NCBI GenBank assembly: GCA_046154185.1
Contig: JBJXGE010000077.1
Coordinates: 1 to 50,968, forward strand
DNA length: 50,968 nt
From: JBJXGE01 sp046154185
GTDB taxonomy: Bacteria; Planctomycetota; UBA8108; UBA1146; JAJFFE01
Direction of reading: 5' to 3'
The notes under the pieces are model-generated. The model was given only the letters and a program-made list of their open reading frames with translations, ran no database searches and had not been told where the DNA came from. The position numbers and the translations under genes were made by a program. Shown piece after piece: positions 1 through 7,431 of this stretch (positions are counted from its first letter, which is position 1; every line of letters begins with the position of its first letter).

Positions 1-104
1 GCGCCAGTGGTCCTCGAGTGAATTGCGTGCCAGAATAACGCCCGCCCGAAAAACTCGGACGCGCTCGACGACCCGTGCACGACACAACGCTGAAACGACA
101 GTTC

Positions 105-1721
105 ATGACGCCCAGCTTCCGCGTTCATTGCCTCGCGATTCTGATCGCCCTCGCGACGCCGCCGCTTCTCGCGCAAGACGACGTCACCGCGCAACTCGAT
201 CGCATCGTGAGTTTTCTCGACGGCGCGAACCCCAATCGACGCGCCGCGGCCGTGCGGCAACTCGGCGAGAAAATCGGCGCCCCGCAACTCGCGGACTTGG
301 CGCGGTACATGTTGTTGCGTCCGGTCGGCGCCGATGCGCTCCTTGCGCTCAGTCATCGACTCGACGAACTCATCGAACTCCGGTTCGACGACATCGAATC
401 GCTCATCACGCGCTTTGAGGGCGTGCGACTCGAAGCGCGCGAGCTGGCGGTACGCGCGGCGCCTCCCGCGGGGCGTGCGCCGGATGACACACCGGAAGCC
501 ATTGCAGCAGACGAGGCCGATGAACTCGGTCGCCAACTGACGGACAAACGCGCTGAGCGAGAAGAAGCGCGCGCTCGGCTCGCCGCGGGAGCACTCGAGT
601 TGGAACGACTCGGTATTGCCATTTCGATGCCGCTCTGGGCGCGAATCGAGCGTGGTGACCACGGGTCGCGGGGCGTCGTGCGCTTTCGCGAACGATTGCG
701 AGCCGCGATTGAGTCAGCCGCGCTCGCGGCGTTTCCGACCGCGCCGGCGCACGGTGCGATCTCGCCGTTCGAGCGCCGCTGCTTGGTGCCGCTCTTCGCC
801 AACTTGCTCCCGAGCGACCCCGAGGGTTGGGCGCAACTGCGGGACGAGGTCGCGAACGAGGCGCTCGCACAACTGGCAAGTGGCGCGCCCGATCGAGTTC
901 GGGCGGGTCGCATCACTTTCTTGCGGCTCGGCGACTGGGGCCGCACACGGTTGCGAACTTGGGCCAACGAAGCGGACACGCCACAGGTCACCGGATTGGT
1001 CGCCGGGGAGAAACGCCTGCGCGAACGCTTCGCGCGTCTCAATGAGTACGCCGTGCCGCCGTCGATCAGCGAAAACAGCGCGATCGAAATGGGCGACTAC
1101 GCGACGCTCGATCACGCCGGGAAACTGCAACTCCTGCATCGACTCGAATGGACCATCGGCGAGACGGCCGCGCCGGTTTTGGCTCGCGTGCTCGAGCTTG
1201 AAACCGAGCTTGCGCTCCGGGTTGAAGCGGCGGCGGCGCTCGCGCGGCTCGGCGACGCTCGGGGACCCGGATTCCTCCGTTTGTTGGCACTCGAGGAAGC
1301 GGCGCCGATCGAACGAATCTCGCGTCAAGTATTGATCGCGGAGGCGATTCGACGGCGCGAGTCGGGCGACGCGGAAGGCGCACTGCAAGATTTGCAGAGT
1401 TTGTTGCTGCGTTTCGTCGGCGACTTTCGACTGCACTACGAGATCGGCTATGCGGCGCTCCTCGCGCGTCGGCTCGACTTGGCGGTGCAGCATTTTCTTC
1501 GCGCCCTGAAATACAAGACTGGCGATGCGACGACGTCCTACAACCTCGCTTGCTCGTATGCGCTGCTCGGCCAACCGGATGCCGCGCTGGCGGCGCTCAA
1601 GGCAGCGATTCAAAACGGGTATAAGGATCGAGATCACATGTCTCGAGATCCCGATTTCATCGACTTGCGGGATGACCCGCGGTTTCGCGCGTTGTTGGAG
1701 TCGATCGGACTGAAACCGTGA
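105..1721 (+). CDS. Secreted TPR/HEAT-like repeat protein
   Basis: Exported protein of unknown function, about 538 residues. The ATG at 105 is preferred over an in-frame GTG at 75 because it puts a short basic start and a hydrophobic signal peptide (LAILIALATPPLLAQ) right at the N-terminus, with likely cleavage after LLAQ. The middle is alpha-helical and rich in Arg, Glu and Ala, with HEAT-like helices around residues 355-400. The last 110 residues form tetratricopeptide repeats and close with a DPDF..LRDDPRF..LL motif often seen at the end of TPR proteins. No catalytic motif is visible. TPRs suggest a protein-binding role in the periplasm, which is inference. No clear Shine-Dalgarno precedes the start. 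Confidence 0.8.
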   Translation: MTPSFRVHCLAILIALATPPLLAQDDVTAQLDRIVSFLDGANPNRRAAAVRQLGEKIGAPQLADLARYMLLRPVGADALLALSHRLDELIELRFDDIESLITRFEGVRLEARELAVRAAPPAGRAPDDTPEAIAADEADELGRQLTDKRAEREEARARLAAGALELERLGIAISMPLWARIERGDHGSRGVVRFRERLRAAIESAALAAFPTAPAHGAISPFERRCLVPLFANLLPSDPEGWAQLRDEVANEALAQLASGAPDRVRAGRITFLRLGDWGRTRLRTWANEADTPQVTGLVAGEKRLRERFARLNEYAVPPSISENSAIEMGDYATLDHAGKLQLLHRLEWTIGETAAPVLARVLELETELALRVEAAAALARLGDARGPGFLRLLALEEAAPIERISRQVLIAEAIRRRESGDAEGALQDLQSLLLRFVGDFRLHYEIGYAALLARRLDLAVQHFLRALKYKTGDATTSYNLACSYALLGQPDAALAALKAAIQNGYKDRDHMSRDPDFIDLRDDPRFRALLESIGLKP

Positions 1722-2356
1722 GCCGGCGTCCGCGGGGCAAGTTTCTTCCGTGCGAAGGCTTAGCGTTTCTCTGGGGGGCGCGATTTTCGGCCTCAGACTC
1801 GCTCATAGTCCAGTGGCAAGGGCAAACTGCCTACTTGCCCGAGCCGGAATCAGACGGTAAAACTTCGGCCTCCTGAGCGAGGCACGTTCTCCGGGTCAGC
1901 CTGGCTCAACCATCCGGAGTTGCGGGATTGAGCGTCGTTTGCGGAAGCAGCGCGGGCTTTGCCAACGCCGCTACCACGACATGCCTGCCGGCCTGCGAAC
2001 TTGCCGTGAATTGGCTCATGGGAAACTAATTAGGAAAAATGAAACGCCTGCGGGTGAGCATTGATCGTCGTCGGGTCCGCTCGACTTCGTTTTGGATTCG
2101 CTCGCAAAGAATGTGCATTTGATTCCTGGCGATTGGCTCTGCCTGGGCGCGGCTTCGGCCTAGCGCGCTGTTGTAAAGCGGTCGTCAAGAGCAAGCTGGC
2201 AACGAGTAGGCTTCGGTCTTCCCCCGCGTCGTCCGCGGCAGTCTGGAGAGGTCGCAGTTTTTTTCGAACGCATTGAGAAATCGTAGTGAAGGTGTGTGAC
2301 CGGTTGCACGCAACGTGAGCCGGCTACTTTTGAGGTCCCAAGAGAGGGAGTCACGA
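1722..2356. other. Non-coding gap of about 635 bp
   Basis: No convincing gene was found. Short ORFs on both strands lack homology and ribosome sites. A stretch near 2027-2040 is AT-rich (taattaggaaaaatg) and precedes a possible 27-codon ORF starting at 2039, which I do not support as a gene. The right end carries the Shine-Dalgarno of the next gene. The gap may hold the promoter and a long leader of the dockerin protein, but no riboswitch family was recognised. Confidence 0.5.
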
Positions 2357-3688
2357 ATGCAGAGAAGTTTTGTTTTTGGTACGACCGCCCTGTCGGTACT
2401 GATGTTCGCCGGACTCGCGCTGGCGCAGCCGAGCCCGCTCCACGTGTTGACGAACGACAGTGCGTCGGCTGGCATCGGCGCTATGGTCGACATTCACGCG
2501 CGCTATACCAATACGAGTCCGAACCCGATCGCGGGATGGTCGTTCGGCGTCAGCCATGACGTCACCGATCTCAATCTCATCAACGCCGCCGCGGGTACGA
2601 CGACGATGACTGTCAAGGCCGGCGCGCCCGCCGACTTTGTACAAATCAACGACGGCGATCAAGGCATCGTCGGTGGCTACACGTGCGGCGTGGTGATCTG
2701 TTTCATCGGTTGCTCCGCGCTCGTTCCGGGCAGCAACTACGATTTGATGTTTGGATCTTACTCAACGTTGGCGGCGGGACCGACGCAAGTCTGCTTCACC
2801 GACACGCTCGGCTCTCCGCCGGTAGCGACCGTCATCGTGGTCAGCGGTCAGTCCGTGACGCCGACGCAAAACTGCGGCACGGTCACGGTCATGGCTGGTC
2901 CGACCGGCGGTTTCGTCTACATCGCCCCCACGCAAGCGGCGTCTTACCCGCTCGCGAGCGGTGCAGTGACGTTTGACGCGACGATGCAGATCGACGAACA
3001 AGTCACGCTGCAGAATACCCAAGGCTTTTCCATGGGCCTGCAGCACAACCCGAGTCAGCTCGCCGCCACGGCGGTGAACGACGCGGGTCCGGTTGCGGCG
3101 CTGGGTGGCGGCGCTGGCCCCGACTTCTTCGGTCCAGCGATCCTGGCGAACGGCTTCACGGTTGGCGTGGTCTACGACTTCCTCGGCGCCGACTTCCTGC
3201 AGTTCGCGAATCCTACCAACGTGATCACCGTCACGTACAACACGAACGCGGCGACCTTCGCCGGAGTTGCTGGTCCGACGGCGGCGCCGTTGACCTGGGT
3301 TGGCACGCTCGGCATGCCGCCGGTCGATAACGTGGTGGTGGTCGCGGGTCAGAGCGCGCCGATCACGCCGATGAACGGTGTGATTACGTTGACCGGCGTC
3401 GCCGGCCCCGTGCTCGCGCAGTTCATCACCGGCGAGTGTAACGGCGATGGCGACTACAACCTCGCGGACGGCATCTACTTGATCAACGATTTGTTCGCCG
3501 GTGGACCGGACAGCGATTGTCCGGCGGCTTGCGACATCAACGGGGACACCATGCTCGACACCTCCGACGCGGTGATGAGCTTCACGTACCTGTTCCTGTC
3601 CGGTCCGGCGCCGGCGGCGCCGTTCCCTGCGTGCGGAACGCGTGCCGGTGTGTTCGAATCTGCGTGTGACTTCGCGGGTTGTCCGTAA
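2357..3688 (+). CDS. Secreted protein with C-terminal dockerin-like repeats
   Basis: About 443 residues. The ATG at 2357 has AGAGGGAG just upstream and is followed at once by a signal peptide (FVFGTTALSVLMFAGLALAQ); an in-frame GTG at 2315 would add 14 residues before it. The body holds two similar beta-rich, Gly/Thr/Val-rich modules, each closing with a V(I/V)VxGQS phrase, so an internal duplication is likely. The last 85 residues contain two calcium-loop-like dockerin repeats (NGDGDYNLADGIYLINDLF and NGDTMLDTSDAVMSFTYLF) and end in APFPACG...CDFAGCP. Dockerin-like modules mediate protein-protein attachment in cellulosome systems. In planctomycetes the partner is generally unknown. Substrate and function are not evident. 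Confidence 0.85.
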   Translation: MQRSFVFGTTALSVLMFAGLALAQPSPLHVLTNDSASAGIGAMVDIHARYTNTSPNPIAGWSFGVSHDVTDLNLINAAAGTTTMTVKAGAPADFVQINDGDQGIVGGYTCGVVICFIGCSALVPGSNYDLMFGSYSTLAAGPTQVCFTDTLGSPPVATVIVVSGQSVTPTQNCGTVTVMAGPTGGFVYIAPTQAASYPLASGAVTFDATMQIDEQVTLQNTQGFSMGLQHNPSQLAATAVNDAGPVAALGGGAGPDFFGPAILANGFTVGVVYDFLGADFLQFANPTNVITVTYNTNAATFAGVAGPTAAPLTWVGTLGMPPVDNVVVVAGQSAPITPMNGVITLTGVAGPVLAQFITGECNGDGDYNLADGIYLINDLFAGGPDSDCPAACDINGDTMLDTSDAVMSFTYLFLSGPAPAAPFPACGTRAGVFESACDFAGCP

Positions 3689-3719
3689 GACGAAGTGTCA
3701 CTGACTGAAACTAAAGACG

Positions 3720-3752
3720 GCGCGGAGAAGAAACTCTCCGCGCTGTTTTTGT
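3720..3752 (+). terminator. Rho-independent terminator after the dockerin protein
   Basis: A perfect 9-bp stem GCGCGGAGA / TCTCCGCGC (3720-3728 with 3735-3743) with a 6-nt loop is followed by TGTTTTTGTT. It lies 31 bp after the stop codon of the upstream gene, as expected for an intrinsic terminator. Confidence 0.85.
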
Positions 3753-3755
3753 TAG

Positions 3756-3926
3756 GGGTGCTGTCCGCAGCCCGTTCTTATTAAGGGTGCTGTCCGCCCG
3801 TAGCTCTTTGGAGACTTCCGGGTACTCCGTCGGAGGTTGGCCTTCTCTTCCCATCTCGCCTTTTCGGGGGACCCGAAAAGGCTCACCCCACACGTACGCG
3901 CCGTCTTTCCTTGGGGTGCTGTCCGC
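3756..3926. repeat. Three copies of a 13-bp motif GGGTGCTGTCCGC
   Basis: Exact copies lie at 3756-3768, 3785-3797 and 3914-3926. The third is embedded in a perfect inverted repeat, GGGGTGCT and AGCACCCC around GTCCGC (3913-3934), so it can form an 8-bp hairpin. The copies are interleaved with the 48-bp repeat pair described separately. Function is unknown. Confidence 0.8.
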
Positions 3927-3981
3927 AGCACCCCTCGCCTTTTCGGGGGACCCGAAAAGGCTCACCCCCCACGTACGCGCC
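3855..3981. repeat. Pair of 48-bp direct repeats, each with a 10-bp-stem hairpin
   Basis: Copies at 3855-3902 and 3934-3981 differ at one position (a/c in the CCCCA/CCCCC stretch). Each contains CCTTTTCGGG-GGA-CCCGAAAAGG, a perfect 10-bp inverted repeat with a 3-nt loop, and ends in CACGTACGCGCC. The spacing of 79 bp and the near identity point to recent duplication or to a dispersed intergenic repeat family. No transposase is nearby. Copies elsewhere in the genome cannot be checked here. Confidence 0.85.
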
Positions 3982-4024
3982 TAGGGCGCGGGAGCGGCGC
4001 GGGAGCGTCGATGAGTGATTTCGC

Positions 4025-6595
4025 TCAGCCCGGCTTGCGCAGCGAACTCAGTTTCGACGCCGCCGAGCCCATCGGCTTATTGAGCGGCTTTGGCAGCGGA
4101 GCGAAGTCTCCGGCGTTCGGCGCGGAGTCTTTCTCCGTCGTGTTCCCGACCGGTTGCTGCGCCGCGGCCGGAGCCGCGGAAGTCTTTGGCACCGACGGCG
4201 AGTCCACTGGTGCGACGCCACCTTTGAGTGCCCGCAACTTGGCAACGGAGCTGAGCGCGGCCTGCGTGTTGGTCGATGGCGCGACGGGTTTCGCCTTCGA
4301 CTCAGGCTCGGTGGACGGCGCGCCGGTTTTCAAATGCCGCAATCGCTCGGTGATTCCCGACACGGACGACTTCACGACCGCGGGACCCGGCTCGGACGCG
4401 GCTGCCACCGGCGTCGGCGCTTGCGCCAGTTGTGCCGCACTGCGCCGATATTCGTCGAGTTGCGGATCGCTCGGGGTGAGCTGTTGCAACGCGCGAATCC
4501 CCTCGTCGAGCAGGGCGCGATCCTGCGCCGCCTGGGCGTTCTTACAGCACTGATGCAACGCGCTGACTGCGCGCGCCTGCTCGCCGCGCGATTGCGCGAG
4601 CCGACTGCTGATCAGCAACAAGTAGGACTGCAGCTGCGCACTGAGCTGCGCCGCCTCCCACGCACGCGTCGCCTCGACGTCACGGCCGGCGATTAACTCG
4701 AGCAGTCCAATCTCGAGGTGGAGGCTGGCGGGCGCCGGCGCCTCCGCCGAGGCGAGCGCGAGCAACATGCGGCGACCCGCGAGTGAATGGGGATCGGTCG
4801 CGACGAGCTCTTGCAGCAGATCTCGCAGCTCGTCCGGCGCGACGCCGCTCCGCGTGAGCTGATGCGCGACGCGCTCCAGCACGAAAGTGGCGGCGCGTTG
4901 ATTGCCGACGGCGCGTTCGAGTCGGGCCAATTGACGGGCGCAATCGAGATCAAGTGGTTGAATCTGGAACAGTTGCTCGGCGGCCTGGCGGGCGTCCGGC
5001 AGGTTGCCGCTGGTTTCGAGATTCTGTCGATGCTGCTTGAGCTGACGGACGATCTCTTCACGATCTCCACGTGCCCGCGCTTCCTCGACCAGCCACGCAG
5101 AAACGGCGGTTTCGACGAGCCCCGACTTCTGCAGACAGCGAAAAAACTCGAGCGCTTCCGGCTTGGCGCGACGCGGCGCCCAGCCATCGCGTCCGCGCAG
5201 GGCTTGCAGGTGCTCACGCGCTGTTTCTAGATTGCCGGCGTGATAATGCAACTCGACGAGTCGCCGGCGTGTCTCCACGGAATCGTCGCCCTGCACGAAG
5301 AGATTCTGATAGAGCTCGAGCGCCCGCTCCCCTTCCTCGCGTTGGTGGTACAGCTCGCCGAGTGTACGGCGCGCCCGCGTCGCGGCTTCTTCGTCGCCGG
5401 TGCGGGCGCACAGCTCGAGATAGAAGCGCAACACTTCTTCGTTCCCGGAAGCTTGCGCAAGAATTCGGTCGAGCGTCGCGCGCGCCCGCGCGTCTTGTCC
5501 ACCGTCGGCGAGTAAGCGAGCGAGCGAGAGCCCTTGCTGCAGCGTATCGTCGGGTTTTCCGTACTTCGTCAGCAGCGAGAGATAGCGATCTTGAATCGGG
5601 AAATTCGCCGGCTCGATCTCAATGATCATCCGATACGCGCGAATCGTGTCTTCGATGCGGAATTGCGTCGCGCATTTTTCGGCGAAGTTCTGAAAATGCT
5701 CGACGGCTTCGGCGTGCGCGCCGAGCGCGCAATAGACTTCGCCGAGCTTGAAGCCGAGGTCGAAATCGTCGAGTCCACGATCTTGCGCGCGTTGGAAGCG
5801 GCGCAGCGCGCGCTCGGAATCACCACGGCGCTGATACTCATTGCCGAACTGAAAGAGCTGCACCGGGTTTATCAACGCGACGCTGCCTTCGAGTAGCAAA
5901 CGCTGCGTCGCCGCATACATTTCAAAAGGATTGCCGCCCGCCAGCGCAATGGCTTCGCGCAAATCGCGCTCGCCGTCTAATTGCCCGAGCAGCTGGACTT
6001 CGAGCGGAAACTGGTCGGCCGCCTGGATGTATCCGAAGCTCTCCGGCGTCGCGTAATACACATCTTTGAGGCAGGGTAACACGGCTTCGATGCTCGGCCA
6101 TGCTTGCGCGAGTTCGGCGGCTTTGAGCAGCGTCTCCTCGATCGAGAGCGAGACCTGCAGATATTGCGCGAGACTGTCTGGGGACTCGACGTCTGCATTT
6201 GGCGTAACTGGCGCGTGCAATTCGTCCGCGACGAGCAGCATCGCGAAGCGAAGTTCGCACGCCGCGATCACGCGCGCGGAGATCTCTTCGCTCGTCAGCA
6301 GACTTTGCGCCAACACCAGCGAGCCCGCGACGACACCGCTTTGCTGTGCGAGCTTTTGCAGGCGCTTTCGATCGCGGTCCTTGATGCTGGGGGAAGCGAG
6401 GAGCGCCTCGTCGAGCAAATGTGGCAAGTTCGGCGCCGCGAGGTCGACGATTTTCCCGTCCGCGAAGCGCCACCAGGCGCCGATCAACGCCGGGTCGCTC
6501 GCCGCCTCGACGGTCAGTACGCCGTCGAAACGACTCGTCGCCAAGGTTAGGACGCGCCGCGGGAAATCAGTCGTGGTCACTGCCGTGTCTGGCAT
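4025..6595 (-). CDS. DUF4388-like N-terminal domain plus TPR repeat protein
   Basis: About 856 residues. The ATG at 6595 is chosen over an in-frame TTG at 6622. Residues 1-130 resemble the DUF4388/PATAN-type region found in bacterial regulators: a beta-rich opening (SRFDGVLTVEA, WWRFADGKIVDL) then helices with LLTSEEISARV. Residues about 225-640 form a long run of tetratricopeptide-like helix pairs (for example GNEYQRRGDSERALRRFQRA). The last 170 residues are Ala/Pro/Ser-rich and probably disordered. No signal peptide or membrane segment is seen, so it is likely a cytoplasmic scaffold or regulator. It is transcribed away from tRNA-Cys. The precise role is unknown. Confidence 0.8.
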   Translation of the reverse strand: MPDTAVTTTDFPRRVLTLATSRFDGVLTVEAASDPALIGAWWRFADGKIVDLAAPNLPHLLDEALLASPSIKDRDRKRLQKLAQQSGVVAGSLVLAQSLLTSEEISARVIAACELRFAMLLVADELHAPVTPNADVESPDSLAQYLQVSLSIEETLLKAAELAQAWPSIEAVLPCLKDVYYATPESFGYIQAADQFPLEVQLLGQLDGERDLREAIALAGGNPFEMYAATQRLLLEGSVALINPVQLFQFGNEYQRRGDSERALRRFQRAQDRGLDDFDLGFKLGEVYCALGAHAEAVEHFQNFAEKCATQFRIEDTIRAYRMIIEIEPANFPIQDRYLSLLTKYGKPDDTLQQGLSLARLLADGGQDARARATLDRILAQASGNEEVLRFYLELCARTGDEEAATRARRTLGELYHQREEGERALELYQNLFVQGDDSVETRRRLVELHYHAGNLETAREHLQALRGRDGWAPRRAKPEALEFFRCLQKSGLVETAVSAWLVEEARARGDREEIVRQLKQHRQNLETSGNLPDARQAAEQLFQIQPLDLDCARQLARLERAVGNQRAATFVLERVAHQLTRSGVAPDELRDLLQELVATDPHSLAGRRMLLALASAEAPAPASLHLEIGLLELIAGRDVEATRAWEAAQLSAQLQSYLLLISSRLAQSRGEQARAVSALHQCCKNAQAAQDRALLDEGIRALQQLTPSDPQLDEYRRSAAQLAQAPTPVAAASEPGPAVVKSSVSGITERLRHLKTGAPSTEPESKAKPVAPSTNTQAALSSVAKLRALKGGVAPVDSPSVPKTSAAPAAAQQPVGNTTEKDSAPNAGDFAPLPKPLNKPMGSAASKLSSLRKPG

Positions 6596-6691
6596 AAACG
6601 TGCATACCTGCAGATAACTCAACTCGAAGCGACCCCCTCATGGAGCGTAACATCCCGCGCTCCGGCCGTCGGAACGTGCGCACGCGCCGGA

Positions 6692-6720
6692 TTGACGCAT
6701 CCGCGCCGCCCTTCTATCAT
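6692..6720 (+). promoter_or_regulatory. Sigma70-type promoter for tRNA-Cys
   Basis: TTGACG (6692-6697) and TATCAT (6715-6720) are separated by exactly 17 nt and lie 15 bp upstream of the tRNA-Cys 5' end. Each box matches consensus at five of six positions. This is the best promoter call in the window. Confidence 0.7.
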
Positions 6721-6735
6721 TCGAGCCCTTCCGAC

Positions 6736-6809
6736 GGCGGCGTAGCCAAGTGGTAAGGCAATGGTTTGCAAAACCTTGATCACCGGTTCAAATCCGGTCG
6801 CCGCCTCCA
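6736..6809 (+). tRNA. tRNA-Cys (GCA), CCA encoded
   Basis: Acceptor arms GGCGGCG and CGCCGCC pair perfectly. The anticodon loop TTTGCAAA gives anticodon GCA. The T-arm contains GGTTCAAATCC. Position 73 is T, the identity base of tRNA-Cys, followed by CCA at 6807-6809. The D-loop is short (AAGTGGTAA), as usual for this isoacceptor. Confidence 0.96.
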
Positions 6810-7431
6810 GACAACACTCGCGCAGCCCGCGAAACGGACCTCGGACGGGCTGAGCTGGACACTCAGCGCGACGAACCGAAGGCCGACTAAAGCGCGCATT
6901 CCGAGATATTTAACGATTCAATGCGTGCCCGCGCGGGACCCGCGGAATAGTGCTCCCACGCGGCGCCGACACGGGTATAATCCCGCGCGGTCTGTCACCC
7001 AACATTCAGTTCTACGTGTGACAACGGTCGTCACATTGCATCGCAGCCGCATAGTGAAGCACGCGTTCATGTCGTTGTGCAGATTCCGCGGATTGCGATG
7101 AAACCGATGGATTGAACCGGGCGAATTGCCGAGTGCCGTTCGCGACGAATGGCGTGGGTTGGCGCGAGAGGTCGGTGAATTCGGGCGCGACGCAATAGAC
7201 GTCGCGAGGGGATGAGTCCGCGCAGCGCCGTTGACAACCAGCAGGGCCCTACGAGAACTCGCAGGGCCCAACAGGTTTGTTTGCGACGGGTCACGGCGAA
7301 AGCAAATCTGATGCGACCGGTTTAGGGCGCATTGTCGACTGAGCCACATTTTTTCTCACACGTGGCGTGTTACGGGTTCGCTGGATGTGGATCTCGGAAC
7401 GTGGATCGCGGGATGAAGGAGAAAGTTTAGG
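6810..7431. other. Non-coding gap of about 620 bp
   Basis: No supported gene. It contains a perfect TATAAT with no good -35, a 19-bp imperfect palindrome TGTGACAACGGTCGTCACA (7017-7035), two GCAGGGCCC copies 20 bp apart (7241 and 7261), and a small ACACG-TGG-CGTGT hairpin near 7360. The right end has the strong ribosome site AAGGAGA (7416-7422) of the next gene. It may be a long regulated leader for the FG-GAP protein, which is inference. Confidence 0.5.
6976..7035 (+). promoter_or_regulatory. Possible promoter -10 and palindromic site upstream of the FG-GAP gene
   Basis: A perfect TATAAT at 6976-6981 sits inside CGGG-TATAAT-CCCG. About 36 bp downstream is an imperfect palindrome with TGTGAC/GTCACA ends. 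No recognisable -35 element occurs at 16-18 bp spacing, so promoter activity is uncertain. Confidence 0.3.

Noticed and set aside
714..1637. 307-codon antisense ORF under the first gene
   Set aside because: Shadow of the TPR/HEAT gene, no features of a protein.
3855..3981. CRISPR array from the 48-bp repeats
   Set aside because: Only two copies, spacing and length do not fit, and no cas genes are nearby.
3837..4553. 238-codon plus-strand ORF over the repeat cluster and the TPR gene
   Set aside because: It crosses the hairpin repeats and reads the antisense of the TPR gene; repetitive low-complexity product.
7017..7035. CRP-type site from TGTGA/TCACA ends
   Set aside because: Spacing between half-sites is 9, not 6, so it does not match the CRP consensus. 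Kept only as an unassigned palindrome.
6918..7349. 143-codon minus-strand ORF in the gap before the FG-GAP gene
   Set aside because: Arg/Ser/Thr-rich with no domain and no ribosome site; more likely chance in GC-rich non-coding DNA.
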